From positions 1-54,420 of the forward strand of contig NCGJ01000016.1 of assembly GCA_002281555.1 (NCBI GenBank): a stretch of DNA of 54,420 nucleotides, in the 5' to 3' direction. The translations under genes were made by a program, and so were the position numbers. The notes under the pieces were generated by a model. That model searched no databases. It saw only the letters and a program-made list of their open reading frames with translations, and was not told the DNA's origin. The DNA is from Hydrogenophilales bacterium 28-61-23. Its GTDB lineage: Bacteria > Pseudomonadota > Gammaproteobacteria > Burkholderiales > Thiobacillaceae. Below are positions 6,639 to 16,377 of the stretch, one piece after another; position 1 is the stretch's first letter; every line of letters starts with the position of its first letter.

Positions 6639-8186
6639 ATGTCCGCGTCACCCGATCTTCCTCATCAGGTATTCCGCCTCGCCGTCGAGCAATCCGCGCT
6701 GGCTATTTCGATTACCGACGCCAAGGCCAACATCCTCTACGCCAACCCTGCGTTCGAGCGGGTGACCGGCTACGGCGAGGCGGAAATCGTCGGCCAGAAC
6801 GAATCGCTCCTGTCTTATAAAGTCACGCCCAAGCTGGTCTATGAAACGCTGTGGGCGCAACTCAAGCGGCAACGCGCCTGGAACGGCCTGCTGGTGAACC
6901 GCCGGCGCGACGGCAGCCGCTATCTGGCGGAACTCACCATCACCCCGGTGGTCGACGGCGACGGCCACACCAGCCATTACCTGGGCATGCACCGCGACGT
7001 GACCGAGGTGCATCGCCTGGAACGCCAGGTGCAGAACCAGAAGGCGATGATCGAATCGGTGGTCGACGCGGCCCAGGTGGCGATCTGCCTGCTCGACGAA
7101 AACGACCGCGTGGTGATCGACAACCAGGAATACAAGAAGCTGATCGGCGATCTCGGCCGCGAACCCGCCGCCACTCTGCTGGGCTTGTTGCGCGAGCAGA
7201 TGGGCGAAGAGTTCGACTCGGCGCGCGCGCGCCGCCGCGCCATCCAGCAGCGCGAGGTGCGGGTTGAACGGCCCAGCCGCCGACCCGACCAGGCCGCGCG
7301 CTGGTTCGCTTGCGCCGTGTCCTGGGTCGAGGAACAGGATGTCAGCGCCGAAGCCTTCTACGAGCCGGTGCGGCGCCATTACCTGCTGCTGACCGCGCAG
7401 GACATCAGCGAACTCAAACGCCAGCAGGAGGCCATCCGCATCAACAGCCTGGCCGTGCTGCTGGCCGAACAGGAGCGCATCCAGGGGCTGCGCGAAACCC
7501 TGGCCGGGGCGATTTTCCAACTGGAAGGCCCGCTCAATACGATGACGGCGGCGGTGCGCCTGCTCGAACGGCGCCGGGGCGGCGAGGGCGGCGGCGGCAA
7601 CGGCGAGGAAGCCATCGACACGGCGATGGAAACCGCGCTGCGCGACAGCCGCGCCGCCCTCGACACGCTGCGCGCCTGCATGCCCAACCAGACGGTGGAA
7701 GCGATCCAGCCGCTGAACCTGAACGAGGTGCTGCGCGATGTGCTGAAGATGAGCACCGCCGCGCTGCTCGGCGCCGGCGTCATCGTCGAATGGCAGCCGG
7801 CGCCGGTATTGCCGGCGGTTCCCGGCGGCGCCACCCAGATTGCCGCGTTGTTCCGGCAACTGCTGACAAACGCCATCGAAGCGATCAACGAGCGGCGCGC
7901 GAGCGACCCGAAAAAGGAACGCGTGGTGCGCCTGTCGACGTTGCCGTATCCCGATCATGTCGAAGTCATCCTGGAAGATTCCGGCCCCGGCATCCCGGCC
8001 GAATGGCGCTACAAGGTGTTCGAACCGTTTTTCACCACCAAGGGTGCCGATCGCCAGCACCTCGGCATGGGTTTGAGCATGGCGCAGGACACCGTGGTGC
8101 GCCACGGCGGCCTGATCGACATCGACCCCGATTTCCGCGCCGGCTGTCGGGTGCGCGTGCAACTTCCCTGCGCCAAGGGAGGTTGA
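6639..8186 (+). CDS. nifL: Nitrogen fixation regulatory protein NifL
   Basis: Redox- and nitrogen-sensing antagonist of NifA, 515 residues, close to the length of Azotobacter NifL. It has an N-terminal PAS domain (about residues 8-125; FAD-binding redox sensor in the family, with GMHRDVTE near its end), a second PAS-like region (about 130-260), a helical linker and a histidine-kinase-like ATP-binding domain (about 360-512) with the N-box [11 protein letters not shown] and G-boxes EDSGPGIP and GMGLSMAQ. The H-box equivalent reads [10 protein letters not shown] and has no phospho-acceptor histidine, consistent with control by direct protein contact. It is followed after one base by nifA. Confidence 0.96.
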   Translation: MSASPDLPHQVFRLAVEQSALAISITDAKANILYANPAFERVTGYGEAEIVGQNESLLSYKVTPKLVYETLWAQLKRQRAWNGLLVNRRRDGSRYLAELTITPVVDGDGHTSHYLGMHRDVTEVHRLERQVQNQKAMIESVVDAAQVAICLLDENDRVVIDNQEYKKLIGDLGREPAATLLGLLREQMGEEFDSARARRRAIQQREVRVERPSRRPDQAARWFACAVSWVEEQDVSAEAFYEPVRRHYLLLTAQDISELKRQQEAIRINSLAVLLAEQERIQGLRETLAGAIFQLEGPLNTMTAAVRLLERRRGGEGGGGNGEEAIDTAMETALRDSRAALDTLRACMPNQTVEAIQPLNLNEVLRDVLKMSTAALLGAGVIVEWQPAPVLPAVPGGATQIAALFRQLLTNAIEAINERRASDPKKERVVRLSTLPYPDHVEVILEDSGPGIPAEWRYKVFEPFFTTKGADRQHLGMGLSMAQDTVVRHGGLIDIDPDFRAGCRVRVQLPCAKGG

Positions 8187-8187
8187 A

Positions 8188-9722
<1,535 letters not shown>

Positions 9723-9723
<1 letters not shown>

Positions 9724-10028
9724 TGAGCGACAACGCACCCGCACAACGCCGCTATTTCACCACCTACACCGGCGTCAAACTCCCGTTCAAACTGGTCAAC
9801 GCCCTCGACGCGGGCGAAGTGGAAAACCGCAACACCTACTTCCTCGGCTATTTCGACGCCGAGGAACGCCTGACCGGTTTCGACAAGTTGGTTTACGGTG
9901 AAATCGAACTGGCGCACCGCTACGTCTACCACGCCAACGGCGCGCTCCAACAAGCCGAAATCACCGACATCGACGGCGAGATCAGCCTGCTGAATTACGC
10001 CGAAGACGGCAGTCAGATCACGTCATGA
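9723..10028 (+). CDS. Small conserved-looking protein in the nifLA operon
   Basis: A 101-residue soluble protein, acidic, with no signal peptide or membrane segment. It begins MSDNAPAQRRYFTTYTGVKL and contains many aromatic residues and the segment LPFKLVNALDAGEVENRNTY. I believe relatives of this protein occur beside nif genes, but I cannot name its function. Its ATG overlaps the nifA stop codon (TGATG) and its own stop overlaps the next start, so it is very likely translated as part of the nifLA message. A regulatory or accessory role in nitrogen fixation is inference from position only. Confidence 0.8.
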
Positions 10029-10249
10029 CGATGTTCACCCCCTGCCAAGGCAAAACCGCCTGCCGCGACGACGGCGAACGCTGCATCACCTGCGGCCGCG
10101 GCTTCGCCGAGATCGAACAGACCCGAAACCTGATCGACGCCCTGGCCGAACTGGCGGTACAGCAGGGCTATGACAACGTCGAGGAATTCGCCAACTACGT
10201 GGCGGGGAAAGTGGTGAAGAAGGTCAAGCACCGGCGCGAGCAAACATAA
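10025..10249 (+). CDS. Small cysteine-motif protein (DUF1289-like), nif-linked
   Basis: A 74-residue protein with four cysteines arranged as PCQGKTACRDDGERCITCGR, followed by a charged helical C-terminus. The C-x5-C...C-x2-CGR layout resembles the short DUF1289 family, suggesting a bound zinc or iron-sulfur centre. Its start codon overlaps the preceding stop (ATGA). It ends the apparent nifL-nifA transcription unit. The function is unknown; metal binding is inferred from the cysteine spacing alone. Confidence 0.72.
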   Translation: MTMFTPCQGKTACRDDGERCITCGRGFAEIEQTRNLIDALAELAVQQGYDNVEEFANYVAGKVVKKVKHRREQT

Positions 10250-10268
10250 GGACTGCCAGACGCGGCGA

Positions 10269-10351
10269 GGGCGGAAAAGCGCAGCGCACCCGCAAGGGGC
10301 GCGCCGGATTTGTAAGCTGCTAAAGCAGCAACGACTCCGCTGCCTTCCGCC
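10269..10351. repeat. Possible interrupted copy of the GGCGGAA...TTCCGCC repeat
   Basis: GGGCGGAA at 10269-10276 and TTCCGCC at 10345-10351 form the ends of a loose inverted repeat resembling the outer arms of the element upstream of nifL (6469-6566). The interior also holds a small hairpin GCTGC-TAAA-GCAGC. Apart from this, 10250-10434 contains nothing I can support. Confidence 0.35.
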
Positions 10352-10437
10352 GAATGCAGCGTATCCGCAAAACCAACTCATGCCCGACTACCGTAGCGCC
10401 CATATTTCCGGACGGGCCGACTACTTCAAGGTTCTCA

Positions 10438-10527
10438 TCACACCTGCTCGAACGCAGAAACACCTTGCTGGTCGGCCCGCTTCTGCCTGGATTGGTCTGA
10501 GCCGGTATCGGAGATGCGGAAGTCCAT
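10438..10527 (-). pseudogene. Tiny MDFRI-type helicase/RelE-like N-terminal remnant
   Basis: A 29-residue frame starting MDFRISDTGS matches the start of a longer remnant at 13195-13353 (LDFRIADTFT) and then diverges. The shared DNA, about 22 bases with two differences (10505-10526 and 13319-13340), lies in the same orientation on both sides of the rhuM region. It is best read as rearrangement debris rather than a gene. Confidence 0.4.
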
Positions 10528-10537
10528 TAGCGCCTCA

Positions 10538-11533
10538 TCATTTCGGTCTCTTGGCCGGCAAACGCTTCACCATCTGGTCGAAATCCGATTCAAAACGCTG
10601 GTCGTCCAGCACCCGGAATTTGTCGAACTCCAGCTCGGCGTGAGCCTTCGCCAGATCGGCCGACACCTTGCCGGCGCCCTGAAGAATCTCGCGGTCATTC
10701 AGGGTCAGAAAGCCCTCCAGCTTGGTAATCCAGTCCTGCATGGTCATGGCGATGCGCCGCGTCGCCTGGCCTTCGGCAAAAATCAGATACTGCTCAGCCA
10801 GGTTGTTGAGAGCGCGCAGTTCTTCCTCATTCAGGTAATTCTTGGCAATGCTCACATCTGCCTTGCGGATACGCGCACCGTCCCAGGTCGTCAGCCCCAT
10901 GTTCGGCTGGCTGCTGTCGGCACGGCTGGCGATCAGCTCGGCGGCAGTCTGTCCATGGATGGCGAAATGCACCTTGTTCTGCACAGTGGCGAAAAAGGTC
11001 TGAGTGAGCGGATGGCGCGCGTCGTAATCCACGCTGGTCGCGTAGATGTCGGTGATCTTCTGGTAGAAACGCCGCTCGCTGGTGCGGATGTCTTGCAGGC
11101 GACGAGTCAGCTCATCGAAGTAATCGCGGCCCTTGCCAGGGTTCTTCAAGCGCTCGTCATCCAGCACGAAACCCTTGACGATGTATTCCTTCAGCTTGTC
11201 GTTGGCCCACTGGCGAAAGCGCACAGCGACCGGGCTGCGCACCCGGAAACCCAGGGCGAGAACCATGTCCAGGTTGTAGTGCTCGACCTCGCGACTGACC
11301 TCCCGGCCACCCTCGATTTGAACTGTTCGGAATAACCGAACAGTTGCCTCCGGGGCCAACTCATCATCCTCGAAGATGTGCTTGATGTGCTCGCTGATCG
11401 TGCCCTTGGCCTTGCCGAACAACTCGGTCAACTGCTTCTGGTTCAGCCAAAGGGTTTCCGCCTCCAGCATCACGTCGATGCGAGTGGAGCCGTCTTCGCT
11501 TTGGTAGATCAGGAATTGATGGGGGACGGTCAT
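10538..11533 (-). CDS. RhuM family protein
   Basis: A 331-residue protein of the virulence RhuM (PF13310) family. The start MTVPHQFLIYQSEDGSTRID, the segment LWLNQKQLTELFGKAKGTIS (a likely DNA-binding helix-turn-helix near residue 30-50), VEHYNLDMVLALGFRVRSPV and FRQWANDKLKEYIVKGFVLD are typical. RhuM homologues are common in defence and genomic islands, often beside type I or type III restriction genes, but their molecular role is unclear. Here it is downstream of an unknown gene and a methyltransferase remnant on the same strand, which fits a decayed restriction locus. The length is close to the usual one, so this gene appears intact. Confidence 0.88.
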   Translation of the reverse strand: MTVPHQFLIYQSEDGSTRIDVMLEAETLWLNQKQLTELFGKAKGTISEHIKHIFEDDELAPEATVRLFRTVQIEGGREVSREVEHYNLDMVLALGFRVRSPVAVRFRQWANDKLKEYIVKGFVLDDERLKNPGKGRDYFDELTRRLQDIRTSERRFYQKITDIYATSVDYDARHPLTQTFFATVQNKVHFAIHGQTAAELIASRADSSQPNMGLTTWDGARIRKADVSIAKNYLNEEELRALNNLAEQYLIFAEGQATRRIAMTMQDWITKLEGFLTLNDREILQGAGKVSADLAKAHAELEFDKFRVLDDQRFESDFDQMVKRLPAKRPK

Positions 11534-11576
11534 GGCGTGACTTTTGGAGAAATTCTCAAAGATGCGAAAGAGTCCA

Positions 11577-12866
11577 TCAGTCGATAGCTACTGGCCGCTG
11601 AATCGCGGCGACTACGGCCCTATTGCTGCACAACACCTGCTCGACTAATACCTTCATGTGGCTCGTGGTTTCAGCATACGCACCAATGTAGCCAGATCTG
11701 AGCAGATCAAGAAAAGCGTTCTGCCGGAGATAGCGCCCAGAAAGACTTTCATAACTTACGCGCAGCCCACCTCGCGGGCCTTGGCAGACAGGGGAAACAA
11801 GTAGTTTTTCGAAGTGATCAAGTGGGGTGATGATGCTGCCGTTGCGGATAGAACCATCGCGCTTGACGAACTTGAGATAGAAAACAGAAGTATTGAGCCG
11901 GTACTCTTGTTGCCCTGGAGCGTGATCGACAGTGAACTTCTGCATTTTGGCGATTTGTTCCTTCAACTGGTCATCTGGCCGGTATATCCAGTCGGTATCA
12001 GCAGCATCCTTGCGTGAAGCCTCCAGCATTTTGTATTGAAGCATCACGATATTCTGTTTGGTCATGTTCAGATAAATCAAATCAACGCCAAAGACCTCCT
12101 CCAGATCACGCCGATTGGCCGTGAAAATCTCCAGCTGCTCTCCCTTGCTCTCAAAAATCGCACGCCCTGTCTGACCACTCTGGACAAGCTCATATCCAGG
12201 GAAACTCCTTGCGTCATGCTCGATAACGGAATCTTCCTTGATGCCGACCCGCCCCAGAGCTGTCTCACGCCCTGCCGCAAGTTCCAGCGATTTCGCCTGA
12301 TGATCTGGAGCCAACCCAAACGCCATGAGCGCGGTGCGTACTGCATCCTCTTGTAAAGCGGCATTGCCACGAAAATACTTTGGAGTTGAAAGTGACTCCG
12401 CAACTGTCCGCATACCACCACGGTTGCTCTCTATGGATACAAGCCGCTCAAGCAGATGACTACTTAGCTTTGGTGATAAAGGAACAACGGAAGCCCCATC
12501 TTGTAACCGGTCTTTCAAGTTTTTCGCGTGTGGAACTTCCGTTATTAGCCGGCAGAGCTCAGCTTCCGAGTTCGGCTGAATTTGCACGACGCGCCGAACC
12601 TTGATGTGTGATTCGAGCGTGGTAACAGGATTTCGCGAAGCAATAAGCCCGAAATACAAGTGCTGTTGGCAGTCCTCACCACTGCCTTGGAAAAGGCAAG
12701 GTGTCGGTGCTTTTACGCAATCCAGCAACCCGTGTGGGCGGGCGAAAGTGAACTCGCTGATACCACGGCGTGATTCTTGCAAGTGCCACCACTCGTCGTC
12801 GCCAAACCGCAAAACGACTATTGGTTTCTTCTCAACGAGCTGTTTCAGTTGAACAAGCCAAGGCAT
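11577..12866 (-). CDS. Uncharacterised 429-residue protein, possible PD-(D/E)XK-like nuclease
   Basis: I do not recognise a named family. The protein is soluble, without signal peptide or membrane segments. Around residues 250-290 it reads AIFESKGEQLEIFTANRRDL, then GVDLIYLN followed 11 residues later by MLQYKML; an Asp followed by Q-x-K on the next strand resembles the active site of Mrr-like restriction endonucleases. It starts five bases after the stop of the methyltransferase remnant at 12872 and precedes rhuM, so it was probably part of a restriction or defence operon. Its lower GC content relative to the nif region suggests transfer. The nuclease idea is inference. Confidence 0.6.
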   Translation of the reverse strand: MPWLVQLKQLVEKKPIVVLRFGDDEWWHLQESRRGISEFTFARPHGLLDCVKAPTPCLFQGSGEDCQQHLYFGLIASRNPVTTLESHIKVRRVVQIQPNSEAELCRLITEVPHAKNLKDRLQDGASVVPLSPKLSSHLLERLVSIESNRGGMRTVAESLSTPKYFRGNAALQEDAVRTALMAFGLAPDHQAKSLELAAGRETALGRVGIKEDSVIEHDARSFPGYELVQSGQTGRAIFESKGEQLEIFTANRRDLEEVFGVDLIYLNMTKQNIVMLQYKMLEASRKDAADTDWIYRPDDQLKEQIAKMQKFTVDHAPGQQEYRLNTSVFYLKFVKRDGSIRNGSIITPLDHFEKLLVSPVCQGPRGGLRVSYESLSGRYLRQNAFLDLLRSGYIGAYAETTSHMKVLVEQVLCSNRAVVAAIQRPVAID

Positions 12867-12871
12867 TTCAA

Positions 12872-13192
12872 TTAGCCAACCTTGAACACCTTCATCACCT
12901 CATCCCCCAGGTGATTGATCACCTTCACCGCGATGCGCCCTGACTTCGGTTTGTCGAACGGCCGTGAGGTGTCGCTGTTCAGCGTGGCCCAGGCTTCTTC
13001 GTCGATTTCGGCTTTCAGCGTGGTTTTCAGCGCCTTGTAGGGGGCGTAGGTGCCGAGGAAGTAGGCGTGGCGGACGAAGAAGGATTCCATGTTGTAGTCG
13101 GTGTCGATGAACCAGCAGGCGATGCCTTCGGCACAGTCCTTGAGCCGTGCCATTGTATTGCCAGACCCTGCCCAATTACCGGCGATATGCAC
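12872..13192 (-). pseudogene. Type III-like DNA methyltransferase, C-terminal remnant
   Basis: A 106-residue frame with the segments GIACWFIDTDYNMESFFVRH, AYFLGTYAPYKALK, TLNSDTSRPFDKPKSGRIAV and KVINHLGDEVMKVFKVG. These match, from memory, the extreme C-terminus of large site-specific adenine methyltransferases of type III (Mod) systems, which are normally over 600 residues. The catalytic and SAM-binding parts are absent. The frame begins exactly where a helicase-like remnant ends (13192), so the two were fused by a deletion. It may still be translated from a GTG and couple expression of the following gene. Confidence 0.7.
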
Positions 13193-13194
13193 AC

Positions 13195-13353
13195 CGACCA
13201 GAAGTTCTTGTCCCGTGTCTTGTCCAGCTTGTGCAAGCTCATGTCCGGATTGGCTGGGTTCAGTTGCAGGTCGGCCTTCTGCTCCTCGCCGGTGAGCTTG
13301 GCGAGGCTGTCGGTGAAGGTGTCGGCGATGCGGAAGTCCAGGGGAGGGCCGTT
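13195..13353 (-). pseudogene. UvrD-like helicase / RelE-like domain, N-terminal remnant
   Basis: In the frame that follows the AAA+ ATPase stop codon the sequence reads LDFRIADTFTDSLAKLTGEE, then QKADLQLNPANPDMSLHKLD and KTRDKNFWSV. This resembles the RelE-like N-terminal segment of a family of UvrD-type helicases found in islands. Compared with my recollection of that family, several residues between QKA and DLQLNP are missing. There is no start codon in frame, and similarity ends abruptly at the junction with the methyltransferase remnant, so this is a fragment. Confidence 0.6.
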
Positions 13354-14541
13354 TCAGCCAGGGGTGAATTCTGGGATGGCGCGAATCATGAATTCATCGA
13401 ACAGCGGCACCGTGAACGCCATGTCGCCGTGCGCGGGGCTGTAAATCATTCCCTTCTTGATGAGTTTGGAACGTACCGGGCCTATCCCCTTGATCGACAT
13501 GCCCAAGGCGGTGGCGATATCGCCGGTGCGCTGGTGTTCGGGGCCAAGATGGGCCATCGCGCGCAGAAAGTTTTTCTCCCCCGGCGTCAGGCGGTCGAAG
13601 CGCACTCGGAAAAAATTCTTGTCGAGCCGACGAGTCACCTCTGGCGTCGCAGTCTGCACGGTCTGCAAGGTAATCGGGCTCGCTGCCGCGATATTCCACG
13701 CTTGGTAACCCCATTCCTGGATGAAGTAGGGGTAGCCGTGTGTCAGGCGGAACACCTCTTGCAGCGCATCCTCCTTAAATTCGACGCCGGCATCGCGGGC
13801 GGGCTCGCGCAATGCTTTGGCCGCGTCCGCTTCCGACAGCGCCCCGATGTCCGGAAAATTGAACAGCCGTTCGGCATACGACTTCGATTCTCCCGCCATG
13901 CCGGGAAGCACCGGCAAACCGGCGGCGAGCAGCACCAGCGGCAACTGTTTCTGCTGCATCTTGTGCATGGCCATGATGAGGGCGCCCAGTTCCTTCTGAC
14001 TCAGGTACTGGATTTCATCCATCAGGATGGCCACGGCGCTCTGGCGCTCTTCCGCCGCCTCGGCGATGGCCACGAACAGATTCGGCAGGTCGATTTCCAG
14101 GTCGCCACTATCGGCCGTGCCCTTGGCCGGCTCGATGTCCAGGCCCAGCGCCAGATCGCCCACCGTCAGCTTGATGCTGCCGATAAAGCTGCGCAGCACC
14201 GCCAGCCCGCGCTTGACCTTGTCGCCCACCCCAGCCACCCGGTCCAGTTCGTAAAGCAGGCTGCGCAGCGCTGGATAGATGAGCTCGCCCAGCGGCTTTT
14301 CCTCGTGCGCTTCGAGCAAGATCGTCTGATAGCCGACAGCCTTCGCCATCCGCTCGATGTCATTCAGCAGCACTGTCTTGCCCACACCGCGCAGCCCTGT
14401 CAGCAGCAGGCTCTTTTCCGGGCGTTTCTGCTTCACGCGCCCGAGAATGATGCGAGCCTGTTCGAGCAGCGGGTCGCGCCCGACCAACTCGGGCGGTGGC
14501 GCACCCGCACCGGGAGAAAAAGGATTTTTGATCGGGTCCAT
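13354..14541 (-). CDS. AAA+ ATPase with C-terminal winged helix (Orc1/Cdc6- or STAND-like)
   Basis: A 395-residue ATP-binding protein. Walker A is LLLTGLRGVGKT (about residues 44-55), Walker B is AILMDEIQYL (near residue 168), a sensor segment VLLAAGLPVLP follows, and the last 90 residues (GEKNFLRAMAHLGPEHQRTG and onwards) look like a winged-helix DNA-binding domain. Proteins of this type are frequent in mobile and defence regions; the cellular role is unknown. Upstream of the start is an array of 10-bp repeats (14558-14633), which could be its operator. It is followed in the same frame, directly after its stop, by the helicase remnant. Confidence 0.82.
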   Translation of the reverse strand: MDPIKNPFSPGAGAPPPELVGRDPLLEQARIILGRVKQKRPEKSLLLTGLRGVGKTVLLNDIERMAKAVGYQTILLEAHEEKPLGELIYPALRSLLYELDRVAGVGDKVKRGLAVLRSFIGSIKLTVGDLALGLDIEPAKGTADSGDLEIDLPNLFVAIAEAAEERQSAVAILMDEIQYLSQKELGALIMAMHKMQQKQLPLVLLAAGLPVLPGMAGESKSYAERLFNFPDIGALSEADAAKALREPARDAGVEFKEDALQEVFRLTHGYPYFIQEWGYQAWNIAAASPITLQTVQTATPEVTRRLDKNFFRVRFDRLTPGEKNFLRAMAHLGPEHQRTGDIATALGMSIKGIGPVRSKLIKKGMIYSPAHGDMAFTVPLFDEFMIRAIPEFTPG

Positions 14542-14557
14542 AGACGCCTCTGGCCAG

Positions 14558-14633
14558 TTCTAGCCGATTCTATCTAAAAACGGTTAGACATAACTAGATG
14601 TAGTTAGATATCATTAGACATGACTGGAAATAC
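14558..14633. promoter_or_regulatory. Helically phased 10-bp repeats upstream of the AAA+ ATPase gene
   Basis: Consecutive ten-base units start at 14584 (TTAGACATAA), 14594 (CTAGATGTAG), 14604 (TTAGATATCA) and 14614 (TTAGACATGA), with a weaker one at 14624 (CTGGAAATAC). On the ATPase-proximal side TTCTAG at 14558 and TTCTAT at 14568 repeat the pattern in opposite orientation. The palindrome TAACTA-GATG-TAGTTA (14591-14606) lies within. Ten-base spacing places all units on one face of the helix. An operator, or iterons for an Orc-like protein, is the likely reading. The remainder of the gap to hflX shows nothing else. Confidence 0.6.
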
Positions 14634-14720
14634 ATCCGAATTCACGCCCTGAACACATTAATCCCAGCACAGGCGATCCATGACCTTCATCGCGGCCCGC
14701 CCGGGCTGCTGGCGATCCGC

Positions 14721-16124
14721 TCAGCGTGCCTGGCCTAGCTGCTGACGCAGGCTGTCCAAGGCCAGCGGATCGCCACGGACGCGAAAGAACGCGCCCGCAT
14801 CGTCGGCATGCTCCGCCAGCACCTCGCAGCGCGCGAATATTTCCCCGCGCAACTGCTGTGCCGACCAGGGCAGAAAAAGCTCGGCCTCGACCTGATCGCG
14901 CTGGAAAAACGCGACGATCGCCTGGTGCAGCTTCGCGATGTCGTCAGGGCGTTTCGCGCTCATCACGATGCAGTCGGGGTAGCTGGCGCGCAGCGCCGCT
15001 TCGCATTCGGCTTGCGCCGCCGCGTCGCCAACGTGATCGATCTTGTTGAAGACGCGGATGCGCGGCACGTCTTGCGCATTGATCTCTTTGAGGACTTCGT
15101 CGGTGGTTTCGCGCTGCCGTTCAAAGCCGGGATCGCTCGCGTCGATGACGTGGAGCAGCAGCGACGCATCCAGCGCCTCCTCGAGCGTGGACTTGAACGA
15201 CGCGACCAGACCGTGCGGCAGGTTCTTGATGAAGCCGACCGTGTCGCTGACCAGCACGCGCGGGATGCTTTCGGGGTAAAGGCTGCGCACGGTGGTGTCG
15301 AGCGTCGCGAACAGTTTGTCGGCGACCAGCACCTCGCTGCCGGTCAGCGCGCGCATCAGGGTGGATTTGCCCGCGTTGGTGTAGCCGACCAGCGCGACGC
15401 TGGCCAGGCCCTGGTTCGCCTGTCGCCGCGCGCGCTGGGTCTTGCGATCCGCGTCCATCGCGATGATTTCCTTCTGCAGTTCGGCGATGCGGTCGCGCAA
15501 TTTGCGTTTGTCCAGTTCGGTGTGCGACTCGCCGGCGCCGCGTCCGCCCACGCCGCTGCGCTGCCGCCCTTGCGGTCCGGCCAGCTTCGCCGCTTCGCGC
15601 AGGCGCGGCGCCATGTAGCCGATGCGCGCGATTTCCACCTGCGCGCGCGCGGCCGGCGAACGTGCGTTGCGGTGGAATATCTCGAGGATGACCATGGTGC
15701 GATCCATGACCTGGCAGCCGACCTCCTTTTCAAGATTGCGCGCCTGCGACGGCGATATTTCGTGGTCGACGAAGAGGATGTCGATCTGCTCGGCCGAGAC
15801 CTGGGCGTCGGCGTCGTTCCAGGCCTCGTCCTGGCTGGACAGGCGAGGCGGGAAATTCGGCGACGCGAGCTCGGACGCCGTTTCGTCGTCAGCTTCGTTG
15901 TTGACGAAGTGGCGTATCTCCTGCCGTTTTCCAATGCCCAGATACGCCGCCCTGTCGAAGCCGTTGCGTTTTTGCGTGAACGTGCGGGTGACCTTGAATC
16001 CCAGTGTTTTTGCGAGTTCGCGCAGCTCGGTCAGCGACGCCTCGAATTCAACGTCGCTCACGCCCGGCAACTGCACCGCTGCCGCGATGGCGTACTGGGG
16101 CTGGTCTTTGACTTCTCTTTGCAT
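14721..16124 (-). CDS. hflX: GTPase HflX
   Basis: Ribosome-associated GTPase of the HflX family, which splits stalled ribosomes after stress. The N-terminal part carries ILFVDHEISPSQARNLEKEV and DRTMVILEIFHRNARSPAAR; the glycine-rich GGRGAGESHTELDKRKL motif precedes the G domain with G1 LVGYTNAGKSTL, G3 VSDTVGFIKNLP and G4 FNKID. I start it at the ATG at 16124 (MQREVKDQ, 467 residues); the frame stays open to 16175, which would add 17 residues without a clear ribosome-binding site. In many relatives hflX follows hfq; here it stands alone between mobile-type regions. Confidence 0.94.
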   Translation of the reverse strand: MQREVKDQPQYAIAAAVQLPGVSDVEFEASLTELRELAKTLGFKVTRTFTQKRNGFDRAAYLGIGKRQEIRHFVNNEADDETASELASPNFPPRLSSQDEAWNDADAQVSAEQIDILFVDHEISPSQARNLEKEVGCQVMDRTMVILEIFHRNARSPAARAQVEIARIGYMAPRLREAAKLAGPQGRQRSGVGGRGAGESHTELDKRKLRDRIAELQKEIIAMDADRKTQRARRQANQGLASVALVGYTNAGKSTLMRALTGSEVLVADKLFATLDTTVRSLYPESIPRVLVSDTVGFIKNLPHGLVASFKSTLEEALDASLLLHVIDASDPGFERQRETTDEVLKEINAQDVPRIRVFNKIDHVGDAAAQAECEAALRASYPDCIVMSAKRPDDIAKLHQAIVAFFQRDQVEAELFLPWSAQQLRGEIFARCEVLAEHADDAGAFFRVRGDPLALDSLRQQLGQAR

Positions 16125-16217
16125 GCGGCGTTTGTTTCTGTTGAGTGGACGGGGCCAGATAGTACCCGCCAGCAAGCGGGTGAAGGCGGTTGTTCGGCGT
16201 CGCGGCGAATCCGGGCC

Positions 16218-16268
16218 GATCGCGCCAACCCGCCAGCCGGCAATGCCGACTTCCGCTTTTGCCTCGTT
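16218..16268 (-). pseudogene. Duplicate of the Rieske gene 3' end (remnant)
   Basis: This stretch and 17889-17939 match over about 48 bases with roughly 84 percent identity by eye, same orientation. On the minus strand it reads EVGIAGWRVGAI, against EVGIADWRVSAI in the Rieske protein at 17875-18252. The two copies bracket the fic gene. It may be a partial duplication, or a repeat of the GTCGGC-AT-GCCGAC type that happens to be read through in the Rieske gene. Confidence 0.45.
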
Positions 16269-16289
16269 CAGCCGGACGCGCCACCAATC

Positions 16290-16317
16290 TCTACTAATCT
16301 GTTGTTAATTTAGTAGA
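16290..16317. promoter_or_regulatory. Palindromic operator-like element 1 upstream of fic
   Basis: TCTACTAAT begins and AATTTAGTAGA ends this 28-base element; the outer arms TCTACTAA and TTAGTAGA are complementary. It matches element 2 (16348-16375) at 23 of 28 positions, all differences being in the spacer. The two copies start 58 bases apart. They are AT-rich against a GC-rich background and lie immediately before the fic gene, as expected for binding sites of a repressor. Confidence 0.65.
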
Positions 16318-16347
16318 CATTGCCATGTTCGCCTGCCTATACTCATT

Positions 16348-16375
16348 TCTACTAATTTAATTGTAATTTAGTAGA
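16348..16375. promoter_or_regulatory. Palindromic operator-like element 2 abutting the fic start
   Basis: The second copy of the 28-base palindrome, with arms TCTACTAA and TTAGTAGA and an AT-only spacer apart from one G. It ends two bases before the fic ATG at 16378, leaving no room for a normal Shine-Dalgarno sequence. Binding here would block both transcription and initiation of translation; alternatively the hairpin in RNA could mask the start codon. Confidence 0.65.
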
Positions 16376-16377
16376 AA

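Noticed and set aside
14808-16313. Plus-strand open frame of 501 codons opposite hflX
   Set aside because: Antisense to a complete HflX with all GTPase motifs.
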